Shown one piece after another: positions 1 to 8,132 of a stretch of 64,000 bases of DNA. The translations under genes and the position numbers were made by a program. Every line of letters begins with the position of its first letter. Position 1 is the first letter of the stretch. This DNA is from Dictyobacter vulcani (lineage in GTDB: Bacteria > Chloroflexota > Ktedonobacteria > Ktedonobacterales > Ktedonobacteraceae): contig NZ_BKZW01000002.1 in assembly GCF_008974265.1 (NCBI RefSeq), positions 806,001 to 870,000 on the forward strand, written 5' to 3'. The notes under the pieces were generated by a model that did not search any database, was not told the DNA's origin, and saw nothing but the letters and a program-made list of their open reading frames with translations.

Positions 1-2
1 CA

Positions 3-1694
3 AAGAACCCCTATCAGATGGGTCAACTCATGGTCAATTTTTCTCAACCACTCGCACCCGGCAATCTCTCTTATCAACCTACAACAGGTCCCAATGGTCA
101 AGCAGCCTATTCGCTGGTTCCGACTGGCACGTTGGGACCAGAAGCCACCTTTCGCAAACTGCAACCACTCAAGACCACACATACCCAGATGACAGATATT
201 CTGTATTCATACAATGTTGTAGGGGCTTTTAGCGATAGCGCGGTGACGCCGCAGTTCAGTAACCCCCTCAACTGGTTGCCGGAAAACACCTATACCGTTG
301 CTCCGACGACTGTGCGCTATGATGCACATGGTCGCCCGGTTGCTCCAACCAAACTTATTCCCACCACCAATAGCCTGGGCAGCCTTATCCAACCTCCACT
401 CGCCTTAACCACGCTGGATGCTGCCCGACAGCTGCGTCCGGGCAATACCATCAGCGCGATACGGATTCGTGTGGCTGGAGTTGAGAATGCATCGGACGCC
501 AGCTGGCAACGTGTGCAACAGGTGGCAACGCAGATCCAACAACGCACGCACTGACCGATTCTGGTCACGCTGGGTTCCTCACCAAAGCCGACGCTAGTCT
601 CGATTCCAGGCATCAAGCAAGGTCAATTTGGTGCTACTCAGGATATTGCTCCTGTGGGTTGGGTTGAGGAACGTTGGATCACCACCGGGGCTTCACTGCG
701 CTATCTGCATCAATCACGGCAAACACAAACCCTACTTCTCTGGTCCGTCCTGGTGGTCTCACTCGGATACCTGCTAGTGACGCTCAGCTCTCTGGCCTCC
801 TCTCAAAAACGCGATTTTGCCATTTTGAGCGCAGTTGGGTGGCGTCCCTGGCATCCTTCACTCATGTTCATCCAACAAGTATTCGTCTATGCCCTGGTGG
901 GAGGATTTGTAGGTATTGGCTCTGCATTGCTTATTGTGCGCATGATTGGAGCCTTTCCGGATTGGCCAATTGTTTTTTTGACGTTGCCTGGCATACTTCT
1001 GCTCGCCCTGCTTTGTACCCTCGCGCCGTTGTGGATGATCTGGCGTCTCCAGCCAGCGAATTTGCTAAAAGGGGGCATGACTCTCTCTCGCTCTCTACCC
1101 TCGTCGCGTCGCGTCTGGCTTGCACGTCATCTCTTGTTCATATCGGAGGACACACTGTTCACGCTGCGCACTGTATTGCGCTCATGGGGTCGCACCAGCA
1201 TCGCCCTGGGGAGCCTTTTTCTTTCGGCATGTTTACTTATTCTTATGATTGATGCTATTCTGGTCTTCCAGCAGAGTTTGCAAGGTACCTTATTAGGTAC
1301 GTATTTGCTTGCTCAAACAGCTGTCCCTCTGCTGGCAGGGGTGATTTTTGCCATCCTTTTTACCTTTTTAAATGTGACCGACCTTTTCTTGCTCCAAATG
1401 AGGGAACGATGGCAAGAAATCGGGTTGCTACAAGCCATCGGGTGGCGGCCCTGGCTCGTACAACGCCGGTTTATCCGAGAAGGACTCCTGCTGGCGTGTA
1501 TGGGAACCATTCCAGGTGTGCTGTTTGCTCGCTGGATACTGATGCAGCAACACGAGACGCAACACGTGCTGCCTCTTTCCTGGCTATGAGCTGGAGCTGT
1601 GCTTATCCTGATGGTTGTGGTTGGCCTGGCCACCATCCCCGCGATGCGAGCCACCAGCCGCATGCACTTAAGCGAACTACTAAAAGCAGAATGA
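3..1694 (+). pseudogene. ABC transporter permease, MacB/FtsX type, broken by two in-frame TGA codons
   Basis: The reading frame enters from the left edge, so the N-terminus is outside the window. The same frame stays open, with convincing protein, across a TGA at 552-554 and a second TGA at 1587-1589, and ends at TGA 1692-1694. Between the first two pieces it reads a typical permease segment (ILVTLGSSPKPTLVSIPG). The two copies of the FtsX-domain signature are visible: AILSAVGWRPW near 825 and GLLQAIGWRPW near 1425, each beside hydrophobic membrane segments. Such permeases pair with a LolD/MacB ATPase, and that gene follows directly at 1770. Unlike the other broken genes here, both lesions are stops without a frame change, so a missing base in a homopolymer does not explain them. 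I read it as a decaying permease; TGG to TGA change is possible at the second site. Confidence 0.75.
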
Positions 1695-1769
1695 TCCTGC
1701 TCCTACCGTAACACGAGTAGCAAGAGCACATGTCTGCTCGTGTGCGGAAGGAGATTCAAAAATGAGCAC

Positions 1770-2492
1770 ATGAAAGGGAATTTATTGGTGCATAAGCAGC
1801 AAAATAGTGTGAGCGAAGCAGCGCAGCAGAGGGCTTTCCTTCAAGTGACGAACCTGAGAAAAGCGTATGCGCTCCCCCATGGAAAGATTGATATACTGGA
1901 TGATATCAATCTCCAGGTACAGCAAGGCGAATTCATTACGATCCTTGGACCATCAGGATCTGGTAAAACGACTTTGTTGGCGTTATTAGGAGCGCTAGAC
2001 ACGCCCGATGGCGGAGAGATCTGGTTGGATACCACACCTGTTCATCAATTGAAAGCCGTGGCAGCAGCCGATTTCAGAAGGCGGCAGATAGGATTTGTCT
2101 TTCAGATGTTTTACCTGCTCCCGAACCTGACTGCGCTAGAGAATGTAATGTCTCCTTTGCTACCCTATCGCCGCGAAATTGATTTTAATCTTCGCGAGCG
2201 GGCCAATAACTTACTAGAGAGGGTTGGATTAGGACATCGCACCGGGCATACACCTGGACGGCTTTCTGGCGGGGAGCAGCAGCGCGTAGCAATTGCGCGG
2301 GCGTTGATCAATCAACCTCGGGTAATCCTTGCTGATGAACCAACTGGCAACCTGGACCCAACCACCGGAGAAGCGGTGCTTGATATCCTACGCGAATTAC
2401 AACAAACAGGCAAACAAACCTTGATTATGGTTACCCATAATCCCCAGCTGGCGTCAGGCTCTGATCAACAGATTCACCTGGGCAAACAATAA
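1770..2492 (+). CDS. ABC transporter ATP-binding protein, LolD/MacB type
   Basis: Energises the permease encoded just upstream, probably for export or lipoprotein/macrolide-type transport at the cytoplasmic membrane. All ATPase motifs are present: Walker A GPSGSGKT at about residue 60, Q-loop in GFVFQMF, signature LSGGEQQRVAIARAL, Walker B VILADEPTGNLD and the H-loop in MVTHN. The length of about 240 residues is normal for the family. The ATG at 1770 is preferred over an in-frame GTG at 1740; a purine-rich AAGGAGA lies at 1747-1753, rather far upstream, and a GTG at 1788 behind AAAGGGA is another possibility. Because the partner permease is interrupted, the transporter may be non-functional, although the ATPase itself shows no damage. 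Confidence 0.85.
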   Translation: MKGNLLVHKQQNSVSEAAQQRAFLQVTNLRKAYALPHGKIDILDDINLQVQQGEFITILGPSGSGKTTLLALLGALDTPDGGEIWLDTTPVHQLKAVAAADFRRRQIGFVFQMFYLLPNLTALENVMSPLLPYRREIDFNLRERANNLLERVGLGHRTGHTPGRLSGGEQQRVAIARALINQPRVILADEPTGNLDPTTGEAVLDILRELQQTGKQTLIMVTHNPQLASGSDQQIHLGKQ

Positions 2493-2555
2493 TTCAGGGA
2501 TTTTTTGCTGTTTGGCAGTGTATCAAAAATAATTGATTTGGAACTTTACTTGATC

Positions 2556-2590
2556 AGGCCGCCCGCCGCAAGGTTGGGGGGCCTTTCTTA
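2556..2590 (+). terminator. Probable rho-independent terminator after the ABC ATPase gene
   Basis: Arms at 2556-2564 and 2576-2584 pair with one mismatch (AGGCCGCCC against GGGGGGCCT) and are followed by a short T-rich stretch. It lies between the ATPase gene and the next promoter. Confidence 0.5.
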
Positions 2591-2644
2591 GCATTGTCAT
2601 AAGTTCTTCTTTCTGACCAATTTTCAAAAAGCCTGGATAAACTC

Positions 2645-2675
2645 TTGACCTGGAGCACTCCAGGTATTGCATAAT
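2645..2675 (+). promoter_or_regulatory. MerR-family type promoter/operator with 19-bp spacer
   Basis: A -35 box TTGACC (2645-2650) and a -10 box CATAAT (2670-2675) are separated by 19 bp. The spacer contains a perfect dyad, ACCTGGAG-CA-CTCCAGGT (2648-2665). An over-long 19-bp spacer filled by a dyad is the hallmark of promoters that MerR-family regulators untwist to activate. The predicted transcription start, about seven bases past the -10 box, falls on the ATG at 2682, so the mRNA would be leaderless. The regulator downstream is only a stub, so whether anything still binds here is open. Confidence 0.7.
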
Positions 2676-3492
2676 GCTGCTATGGCAAATGAGATTGATG
2701 CAAAAAAATCTGCTTACTTTACGCTTCAGGAAGTGGTTCAAAGGAGTGGCTTGTATTACTGGTGGCAGCCGAGGGCTTGGGAGGTCCATGGCGCTGAGTA
2801 TCGCCGCTAACGGACAGGATGTGATTCTGACCTACAATAGCAAAAAAGCAGAGGCCGCAGAGGTGGTGGCGTTGATCGAGAAGCAAGGCCGTAAAGCCGT
2901 CGCTTTGCAACTCGATGCATCTGATACGAAGTCTTTCGCCGCTTTTGCAGAAACGGTCAAGCAGACACTCAAACAAACGTGGAACAGGGATAACTTTGAC
3001 TTCCTGGTCAATAATGCAGGCTTTGGTATTTACGCACCATTTACCGAGACGACCGAAGAGCAATTTGATCAACTGGTCAACGTTCATCTCAAAGGGGTCT
3101 TCTTCCTGACGCAGACACTGCTTCCCTTGATGGCTGATGGCGGACGTATCATCAACGTGTCATCAGGACTTGCCCGTTTCTCGCTGCCAGGCTATATGGC
3201 CTATGGTGCGATGAAAGGTGCCGTCGAAGTACTGACTCGCTATATGGCCGTCGAACTGGGTTCGCGCCGCATTTCCGTCAATGCGGTCGCTCCCGGTGCC
3301 ATCGCCACGGACTTTGGTGGTGGTGTGGTGCGTGATAACAAAGCCATCAACCAGCAAACAGTCTCACAGACGGCCCTGGGTCGCGTTGGCGAGGCCGATG
3401 ATATTGGTGGAGTCGTCGCATCTTTACTTTCTGATGAGACCCGTTGGATCAATGGACAGAGGATCGAAGTTTCCGGCGGTATTCACCTTTAG
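2674..3492 (+). CDS. Short-chain dehydrogenase/reductase (SDR) with a replaced N-terminus
   Basis: NAD(P)-dependent oxidoreductase of unknown substrate. The Rossmann motif TGGSRGLG, the NNAG motif (LVNNAGFG), the catalytic serine in INVSSG and the YGAMK catalytic Tyr-Lys pair are all present, with a normal C-terminus (WINGQRIEVSGG). The first 24 codons (2674-2745) are read, in a different frame, from DNA that encodes the MerR-like stub, so they are not native SDR sequence; the fold starts at VACITGG, where a family member would normally have about seven more residues. A GTG at 2746 directly after AAAGGA is an alternative start, but would leave the first strand very short. The catalytic part is intact; expression and stability of the fusion are uncertain. 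Confidence 0.8.
   Translation: MLLWQMRLMQKNLLTLRFRKWFKGVACITGGSRGLGRSMALSIAANGQDVILTYNSKKAEAAEVVALIEKQGRKAVALQLDASDTKSFAAFAETVKQTLKQTWNRDNFDFLVNNAGFGIYAPFTETTEEQFDQLVNVHLKGVFFLTQTLLPLMADGGRIINVSSGLARFSLPGYMAYGAMKGAVEVLTRYMAVELGSRRISVNAVAPGAIATDFGGGVVRDNKAINQQTVSQTALGRVGEADDIGGVVASLLSDETRWINGQRIEVSGGIHL
2682..2810 (+). pseudogene. N-terminal stub of a MerR-type regulator
   Basis: The frame opened by the ATG at 2682 encodes MANEIDAKKSAYFTLQEV followed by VQRSGL, which resembles the start of the MerR helix-turn-helix (a helix, then the residues that normally lead into a tyrosine-rich recognition helix). After about 24 codons it loses resemblance and runs into the short-chain dehydrogenase gene in another frame, ending at TAA 2808-2810 after 42 codons. 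The upstream dyad promoter is of the MerR type, which supports the identification. The sequence suggests that a deletion joined the 5' end of an autoregulated merR-like gene to the dehydrogenase. The stub is too short to be certain about subfamily. Confidence 0.5.
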
Positions 3493-3512
3493 CCGTAGCA
3501 TATAAGCAATAG

Positions 3513-3557
3513 AAAAGAGAGATTCTTGTATCAATAGATACCAAGAATCTCTCTTTT
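3513..3557. terminator. Bidirectional rho-independent terminator
   Basis: Perfect 16-bp arms, 3513-3528 and 3542-3557, extended inward by TATC/GATA, with A-rich and T-rich flanks so that it can act in both directions. It separates the SDR gene (+) from the convergent lipoprotein gene (-). Confidence 0.85.
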
Positions 3558-3566
3558 CTATGCCTG

Positions 3567-4129
3567 CTATATTGCGGTCCAGCCAACAATTTGTGTTAGC
3601 ATGCTGTCTGAGATTGCAGTGGTTGTGGGTGATCCTCCAGCCATATTGCCAATAACGAGTGAATTTGCGTTGTTTGTACTCTCAATAATCGCATACTGCT
3701 GACCGTCGTGAGACACATTTTTCCATGGTAAGTAACTATTGTATCCAGTGCCTCCGTAACTATCAAAGGAATATTTTACATTTTTTGCGCTCGCGAGCAG
3801 TTTTAGCGCTGTGCCATTTGTATTGATGCGATAGAGTTGTGCAACCTGAGTCTGAACATTGTTGACGGTGAACAGGAGCGACTGGTCCTGGGGTGCGCGG
3901 GCAAGTACCTGACTGTTGAATGGCGCAGTGTAGATAGTATGTAATACCCCTCCACTAACCGGTGCTACCTTGACGGAAGTCCCTGTGCCGGACAGTTTTG
4001 TTGTATTGGTATCTGAGTAACATGTAGCCTTGCTACAGGCGTTGGCTGATAATCACAGGCGGTTACCAGTAGAGACGTAAGGATCAGTAAAAAGCTGAAA
4101 AAAGATACCTGCCCAACTTTAGCGTGCAT
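3567..4129 (-). pseudogene. Secreted lipoprotein with beta-propeller-like repeats, frame-broken
   Basis: The start at 4129 follows a good AGGAAGA ribosome site. It encodes a lipoprotein signal peptide with lipobox LLVTAC, so the mature protein would be anchored by a lipidated cysteine on the outer face of the membrane. After about 35 codons the frame stops at 3965, but another frame is open to TAG 3567-3569 and continues with LLFTVNNVQTQVAQLYRI and similar strands that resemble TolB/WD40-like repeats. Adding one base near 4028-4029 (a CC on the plus strand, GG on the coding strand) would join the two parts. This is consistent with the single-base errors in other genes of the window, but the junction is not in a conserved region, so real decay cannot be excluded. 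The function is unknown. Confidence 0.6.
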
Positions 4130-4481
4130 AATTTCTTCCTTTTTAGTTACCTGTTTGGGCATCCGTCCAGGTGTTTCTGCTAGACCTTCAGGTACGTCCA
4201 TTTAACGGATTATCACAGGTAACATGGAGCAGCAGTGACACTCATAAGGAAACATAAATGTATATGCCTTGAGTATGAACTATCCAGTGCGCTATTTCTA
4301 CACCATCTACGCATCATTTGCTCATCATCTACTGGCCGTCTGCGGTGGCGAGTTGGGAGTTTTCTATTACTGACATTGACCATGACAATAGATTTATGCT
4401 ATTCTCTACATTGCATTATAATAATTTTAATACTATTACAAGTGATGTTTCTTATAAAATTTATTGTAAAAGGGAAGCTAG

Positions 4482-4616
4482 ATGAAGGATCATCTGGAGC
4501 ATGTCGGACAGGTTATAGGTGACTATCGTCTGTTGCGCTGGCTAGGTGGTGGTGGCTTTGGCAATGTCTATCTGGCCGAGGATATGCGTGATGGCCAGCG
4601 TCACCAGGCCCTTTGA
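4482..4616 (+). pseudogene. N-terminal stump of a Ser/Thr protein kinase
   Basis: The ATG at 4482, preceded by AGGGAAG, encodes VIGDYRLLRWLGGGGFGNVY, the start of a Hanks-type kinase including the glycine-rich loop, and then LAEDMRDGQ where the ATP-binding lysine strand should follow. It stops after 44 residues at TGA 4614-4616. No other frame continues the kinase, and the yqeK-like gene begins 28 bases later, so the remainder has been deleted. It cannot bind ATP productively because the lysine and the whole catalytic lobe are missing. Confidence 0.65.
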
Positions 4617-4644
4617 TTATAACCTTGCAAGAAAGCGGGCAGGC

Positions 4645-5253
4645 ATGTCAGTTCTATCCTATGAACTTCTGGGCAATTTCTTGTTGACCGGTGAGATAGC
4701 GCAGGATATGCCGGCCTTTTTACAGCGTCACAATCATGCCATGACTGCTCATCATTGTCAGCAAGTAGCGGCTGAATGTCGGCAGGTTGCTGCATCCACT
4801 GGCGTGAGTCTTGTCCAGGCTGAGATAGCGGGCTGGCTCCATGATGTGAGCGCGATCTTTCCCGCGTCCGAACGAGCACAGATTGCTCATGCGCTTGGAC
4901 TGGAGGTACTGGCCGAAGAAGAACGCTGTCCGATGATTGTTCACCAGAAACTTTCTCGTCTCATGGCTCAGGAGATCTTTGGTGTCACTGACCTCTTGAT
5001 CCTGGACGCCATTGGCTGTCACACGACGCTGCGTGCGCAAGCTACTCTACTCGATAAAGTTCTCTTCGTGGCTGACAAACTGGCCTGGGATCAGCCTGGT
5101 ATTCCTCCCTATGACCGGGAATTGCGGGCAGCATTGGCGCAGTCGCTGGACGCTGCCACCAGTTTTTTTGTCAGATATCTCTGGGATCGCCGTGAGGCTT
5201 TACTGGTAATTCATCCCTGGCTGCGCGCTGCCGCACTTGAAAGAGGCTACTGA
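4645..5253 (+). CDS. yqeK: YqeK-like HD-domain nucleotide phosphatase
   Basis: The family contains symmetrical diadenosine-tetraphosphate hydrolases that act in the cytosol in nucleotide-alarmone turnover. The metal-binding pattern is visible: a histidine in AHHCQQV near residue 31, the HD pair in GWLHDVSAIFP near residue 61, a histidine in MIVHQKLS and another in DAIGCHTTLRA, followed by DKVLFVADKL. The length, 202 residues, fits the family. The frame is open upstream to 4546, but that part overlaps the kinase stump and is not conserved; MSVLSYELLG at 4645 is the likely start, although its ribosome site is weak. The gene converges on the NTP pyrophosphatase gene with only four bases between stops. 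Confidence 0.75.
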   Translation: MSVLSYELLGNFLLTGEIAQDMPAFLQRHNHAMTAHHCQQVAAECRQVAASTGVSLVQAEIAGWLHDVSAIFPASERAQIAHALGLEVLAEEERCPMIVHQKLSRLMAQEIFGVTDLLILDAIGCHTTLRAQATLLDKVLFVADKLAWDQPGIPPYDRELRAALAQSLDAATSFFVRYLWDRREALLVIHPWLRAAALERGY

Positions 5254-5257
5254 GCAA

Positions 5258-5806
5258 TTAACCAGTCTTTAGATATGCTTCAAGTTTTTTCAGTGCGATG
5301 ATCCGCATCGATGTTGCTCGTGCTTCATCCGCGTCCATCTCAGCCCACGTCTGGTCATATCCGGTGGGAATAAAAACGGAATCCCAGCCAAAGCCATTCT
5401 TTCCTCGTGGACTGAGCGCAATAGAGCCTTCTCTTGTTCCAGTAAAGATTCGGAAGAATTGACCATCATACAGACCAAATTGGACCGTAGCCAGAGCCGA
5501 TCGGTCCATGGCTTCGTCGAGGAGTTCACACAGACCATCGGTACCTAACTCTGTGAAAAACCATTTAATGAAAGGACCAGGTAATTTTCCCAGGGCCAGG
5601 AATTGCAGTGAGGCATCCTCTACGAGTACTGGTGATTGAACATGCGTATATGCTTCTCTGGCTTTATACTCTATGATGGCCTCTAAATCCAGCGATTGGA
5701 TCTCGATGAGATCAAGGTTTTTATAGCGCACTGGAAAATCTAAGAAATGACCGAGCTGCTCCGCTTTTCCAGGATTACTGGTAACAAATGTTAAAGATTC
5801 AAGCAT
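5258..5806 (-). CDS. Non-canonical purine NTP pyrophosphatase, HAM1/RdgB family
   Basis: Hydrolyses deaminated purine triphosphates (dITP, XTP) to monophosphates and so keeps them out of DNA and RNA. The N-terminal motif TSNPGKAEQL, the substrate-pocket region VLVEDASLQF and LPGPFIKWF, and the C-terminal FGWDSVFIPTGY match the family in the right order. At 182 residues it is slightly short compared with the usual 190-200. The stop is four bases from the end of the convergent yqeK-like gene. Both are nucleotide-hygiene enzymes, but they are on opposite strands and need not be co-regulated. Confidence 0.85.
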   Translation of the reverse strand: MLESLTFVTSNPGKAEQLGHFLDFPVRYKNLDLIEIQSLDLEAIIEYKAREAYTHVQSPVLVEDASLQFLALGKLPGPFIKWFFTELGTDGLCELLDEAMDRSALATVQFGLYDGQFFRIFTGTREGSIALSPRGKNGFGWDSVFIPTGYDQTWAEMDADEARATSMRIIALKKLEAYLKTG

Positions 5807-5838
5807 AGGTGTCCTTTGTGGTGAATTTCTTTGCTGTT

Positions 5839-6405
5839 TCAGGCTTTGTTAGACGGTATCGCGTTCGTTGTAACGGTCTCTTTTTGGGGAACGAGCGTAG
5901 ATAAGTGCTCGGATGACATGCCAGAAGCCCGGCAGAGTTCAACAATCAGGCGCGTCTGACGCAGGATTTCCTCATCCTGGGCGGACATATGCGCCATGAT
6001 CTGCTCAATATCGTGATAGGTGTTCATTGTTGTTTTATATTGCTCTTCTGCCTGTATCTCTTGTTTCCTGCCTAACAATCCCTGTCCAACCATAATGACG
6101 ATCATCAATGGGAGTTGTGGTACTGAGGCGAGGCAGAGCAGTAAAGGCCAGGGGAGGGGATCGAAATGGGCGATGGTCGCATTGGCCAATATCCAGAGAA
6201 TAATCCAGGCGGCAATGAGCCAGAAGGTAGGCATGGCTGAGAATAATTTTGTCATTCTCACGGCGACCCGCTGGTTAAAGTTGGCGGCGGCTTTTTCAGC
6301 TTCGAAGATCACATTGGCATTTTGTATCCGATGCGGATGTGGCTCATGTTTAAACAGAGCATTTGACGGATGCTGTGGTGCGAGTGCAGTTTTTTCTTCT
6401 GACAT
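5839..6405 (-). CDS. DUF1003 membrane protein
   Basis: The domain is recognisable from NQRVAVRMTKLFSAMPTFW, two adjacent membrane helices (about residues 60-80 and 88-108), and the strongly conserved stretch after them, GRKQEIQAEEQYKTTMN, which leads into an amphipathic cytoplasmic helix. The start at 6405 has a good GGAGA site. The function of the family is not established. It is transcribed toward the NTP pyrophosphatase gene with 32 bases between them and may share its transcript. The 190 bases upstream to the NRPS remnant contain no gene that I can support. Confidence 0.85.
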   Translation of the reverse strand: MSEEKTALAPQHPSNALFKHEPHPHRIQNANVIFEAEKAAANFNQRVAVRMTKLFSAMPTFWLIAAWIILWILANATIAHFDPLPWPLLLCLASVPQLPLMIVIMVGQGLLGRKQEIQAEEQYKTTMNTYHDIEQIMAHMSAQDEEILRQTRLIVELCRASGMSSEHLSTLVPQKETVTTNAIPSNKA

Positions 6406-6596
6406 TGTATTTCTCCACGTGCATTCACTGATGGGATTGTTGAAAACGATTACACTATACGCTCATTCCCACCTTTTGGCTAGCGTGTGTCGGATTCTCA
6501 TGCTTTCCATGGTCTTTCTTCTCCTGAACGTTCGTGCCTACTGCGCTTAAATCCTCCAATGGTATCCAGGCTCCCATGATTGGGAGCCAATGGTCA

Positions 6597-6652
6597 TACT
6601 GAAAAAACAGTACATATCCTCCAAAGAAATACTCTTTGCTTTCATTGTACCG
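6597..6652 (+). repeat. 56-bp segment homologous to the spacer behind the first NRPS gene
   Basis: It aligns without gaps to 46054-46109, with 48 of 56 bases identical by my count, and begins with TACTGAAAAAACAGTA in both. The other copy lies in the spacer between the two giant synthetase genes, right after an NRPS stop codon. Here it precedes an NRPS remnant, which indicates that this area once carried a related synthetase junction. Confidence 0.65.
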
Positions 6653-6679
6653 GGTGGGTGATTGGGGTATATTGGATCT

Positions 6680-7155
6680 GTCTTATCAGGTGCCAGCAAT
6701 GTATGTGTAGCTGGACAAGTATTCCATTGCCTGTGAACGGAAAAATCGATTATCGATCTTTGCCGCAACCCGAAAAATCGCGTGATATGCTCAAACACCG
6801 ACTGATCCTGCCGTGCGATCCACTGGAGAGCCAGCTGATCAGAATCTGAGAAGAAGTCATGGATGTGGGTATTATGGATAACTTCTTTGAACTGGGAGGT
6901 CACTCACTCCTGGCTGTCCGACTGATGAACCGCATACAGGATCTGGCATTGACACTCCTCTTCCAGAAACCCATCATTGAACAACTGACCAACATGCTTC
7001 GCCAGCAATCCATGCCAGCTCGTTACTCCTCTCGGACGAGAATACGGCCCAATGGTACTAAACGTCCACTATTCTGTGTGCATCAGGCTGGAGGCTATGT
7101 CTTCTGTGGTATACCCCTGTGTTGCCGGGTGACAATCTGGGTATTGGTCGCATGA
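6680..7155 (+). pseudogene. Remnant of an NRPS terminal module (A tail, carrier protein, thioesterase start)
   Basis: Translated pieces in shifting frames give the end of an adenylation domain (YQVPAMYV, then LPVNGKIDYRSLPQP), a carrier domain with its phosphopantetheine serine (MDNFFELGGHSLLAVRLMN) and the first strand of a type I thioesterase (RPLFCVHQAGGYVFC). A stop codon (TGA 6847-6849) and at least two frame shifts interrupt it, and the thioesterase ends about 25 residues in, well before its catalytic serine. The order A-PCP-TE shows that this was the last module of a synthetase. It cannot be functional. The two intact synthetases have no visible thioesterase in this window, so this may be the trace of an ancestral release module. 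Confidence 0.75.
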
Positions 7156-7290
7156 CCGCGGGTACAAACCTTAGTTGCGAATGTAAAGGTGATTCTCAAT
7201 GAAGAGAATTCAAACGCGTAACTCAAATATTGGTGATTAATTGATTGTTTTTTCGTTGATTTGGCGTCTGAATAAATAGGGGGTAACAAC

Positions 7291-8132
7291 ATGGCAAATA
7301 TTATCATAAAAACGAACCATCCATATATGTTAGCGAGTAGGACATATCGAGCAGAGAATACCGTTGTTGAGATTGGAAATGTTCAGATAGGCGGTAACAA
7401 AGTCGTAGTGATGGCCGGCCCATGCTCAGTTGAGTCATCACAACAAATTCTCAATATCGCCGAAGAAGTGAAAAAGGCCCGCGCTACTGTCTTGCGTGGG
7501 GTGTTTTTAAGCCGCGTAGCTCGCCATATAGTTTCCGTGGTTTGGGTGAGGATGGTTTGAAGTTGCTGGCGGCAGCCCGTGAAATGACTGGTTTGCCCAT
7601 TGTGACCGAAATAATGAGCATTGACCAGTTACCAATTATGGCGGCCTATGCAGATATACTGCAAATCGGTGCACGTAATATGCAAAATTTCTCTTTACTG
7701 ACAGCGGTTAGTAGCTTGCAAAAACCAATTCTTTTGAAAAGAGGTATGGGGAATAAAATCGATGAATTGTTGATGGCCGCAGAATATATTCTTGATGGAG
7801 GAAATCAGAATGTGATTTTGTGTGAACGTGGAATCAGAACATTTGAGACGGCTGCGCGCAATACATTTGATCTGAATGCCATTCCCATTTTAAAAGATCT
7901 TACCCATTTACCCGTGATTGCTGATCCCAGCCATGCGATCGGTAACGCAAAGTACGTACCAGCTATCGCTCGGAGCGCGATTGCAGCCGGTAGTGATGGA
8001 TTGCTGGTGGAAGTACACGATGATCCGCAGCATGCCTTGTCTGATGGTGACCAATCAATTACGCCTGCCGTATTCACAGAATTGATGCAACACATCACTG
8101 CGATCGCTCTTTGTTTAGGCAGATATGTATAG
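7291..8132 (+). CDS. aroF: 3-deoxy-D-arabino-heptulosonate 7-phosphate (DAHP) synthase, type I-beta, one-base frameshift
   Basis: Catalyses the first step of the shikimate pathway (PEP plus erythrose 4-phosphate), feeding chorismate to aromatic amino acids and to the MenF-MenD protein encoded downstream. Motifs: VVMAGPCSVES at about residue 46, then after the break GEDGLKLLAAAREMTGLP, LQIGARNMQNF, LLKRGMG, NVILCERGIRTFE and LPVIADPSHAIG. The first frame stops at 7560; the correct frame is open from about 7500. Adding one G to the GGGG run at 7498-7501 restores RGGVFKPRSSPYSFRGLGE, the expected family sequence, so a base-calling error is the simplest explanation. There is no N-terminal ACT-like regulatory domain of full size. 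The ribosome site GGGGGT lies at a good distance from ATG 7291. Confidence 0.85.

Noticed and set aside
552..554. Selenocysteine or TGA-as-tryptophan recoding in the permease
   Set aside because: No SECIS-like hairpin is apparent, the family does not use selenocysteine, and TGA ends other genes in the window.
7498..7560. Programmed ribosomal frameshifting as a reason for the many split genes
   Set aside because: There is no common slippery heptamer or downstream structure, the genes are unrelated, and all shifts have the same direction and base type, which fits sequencing error.
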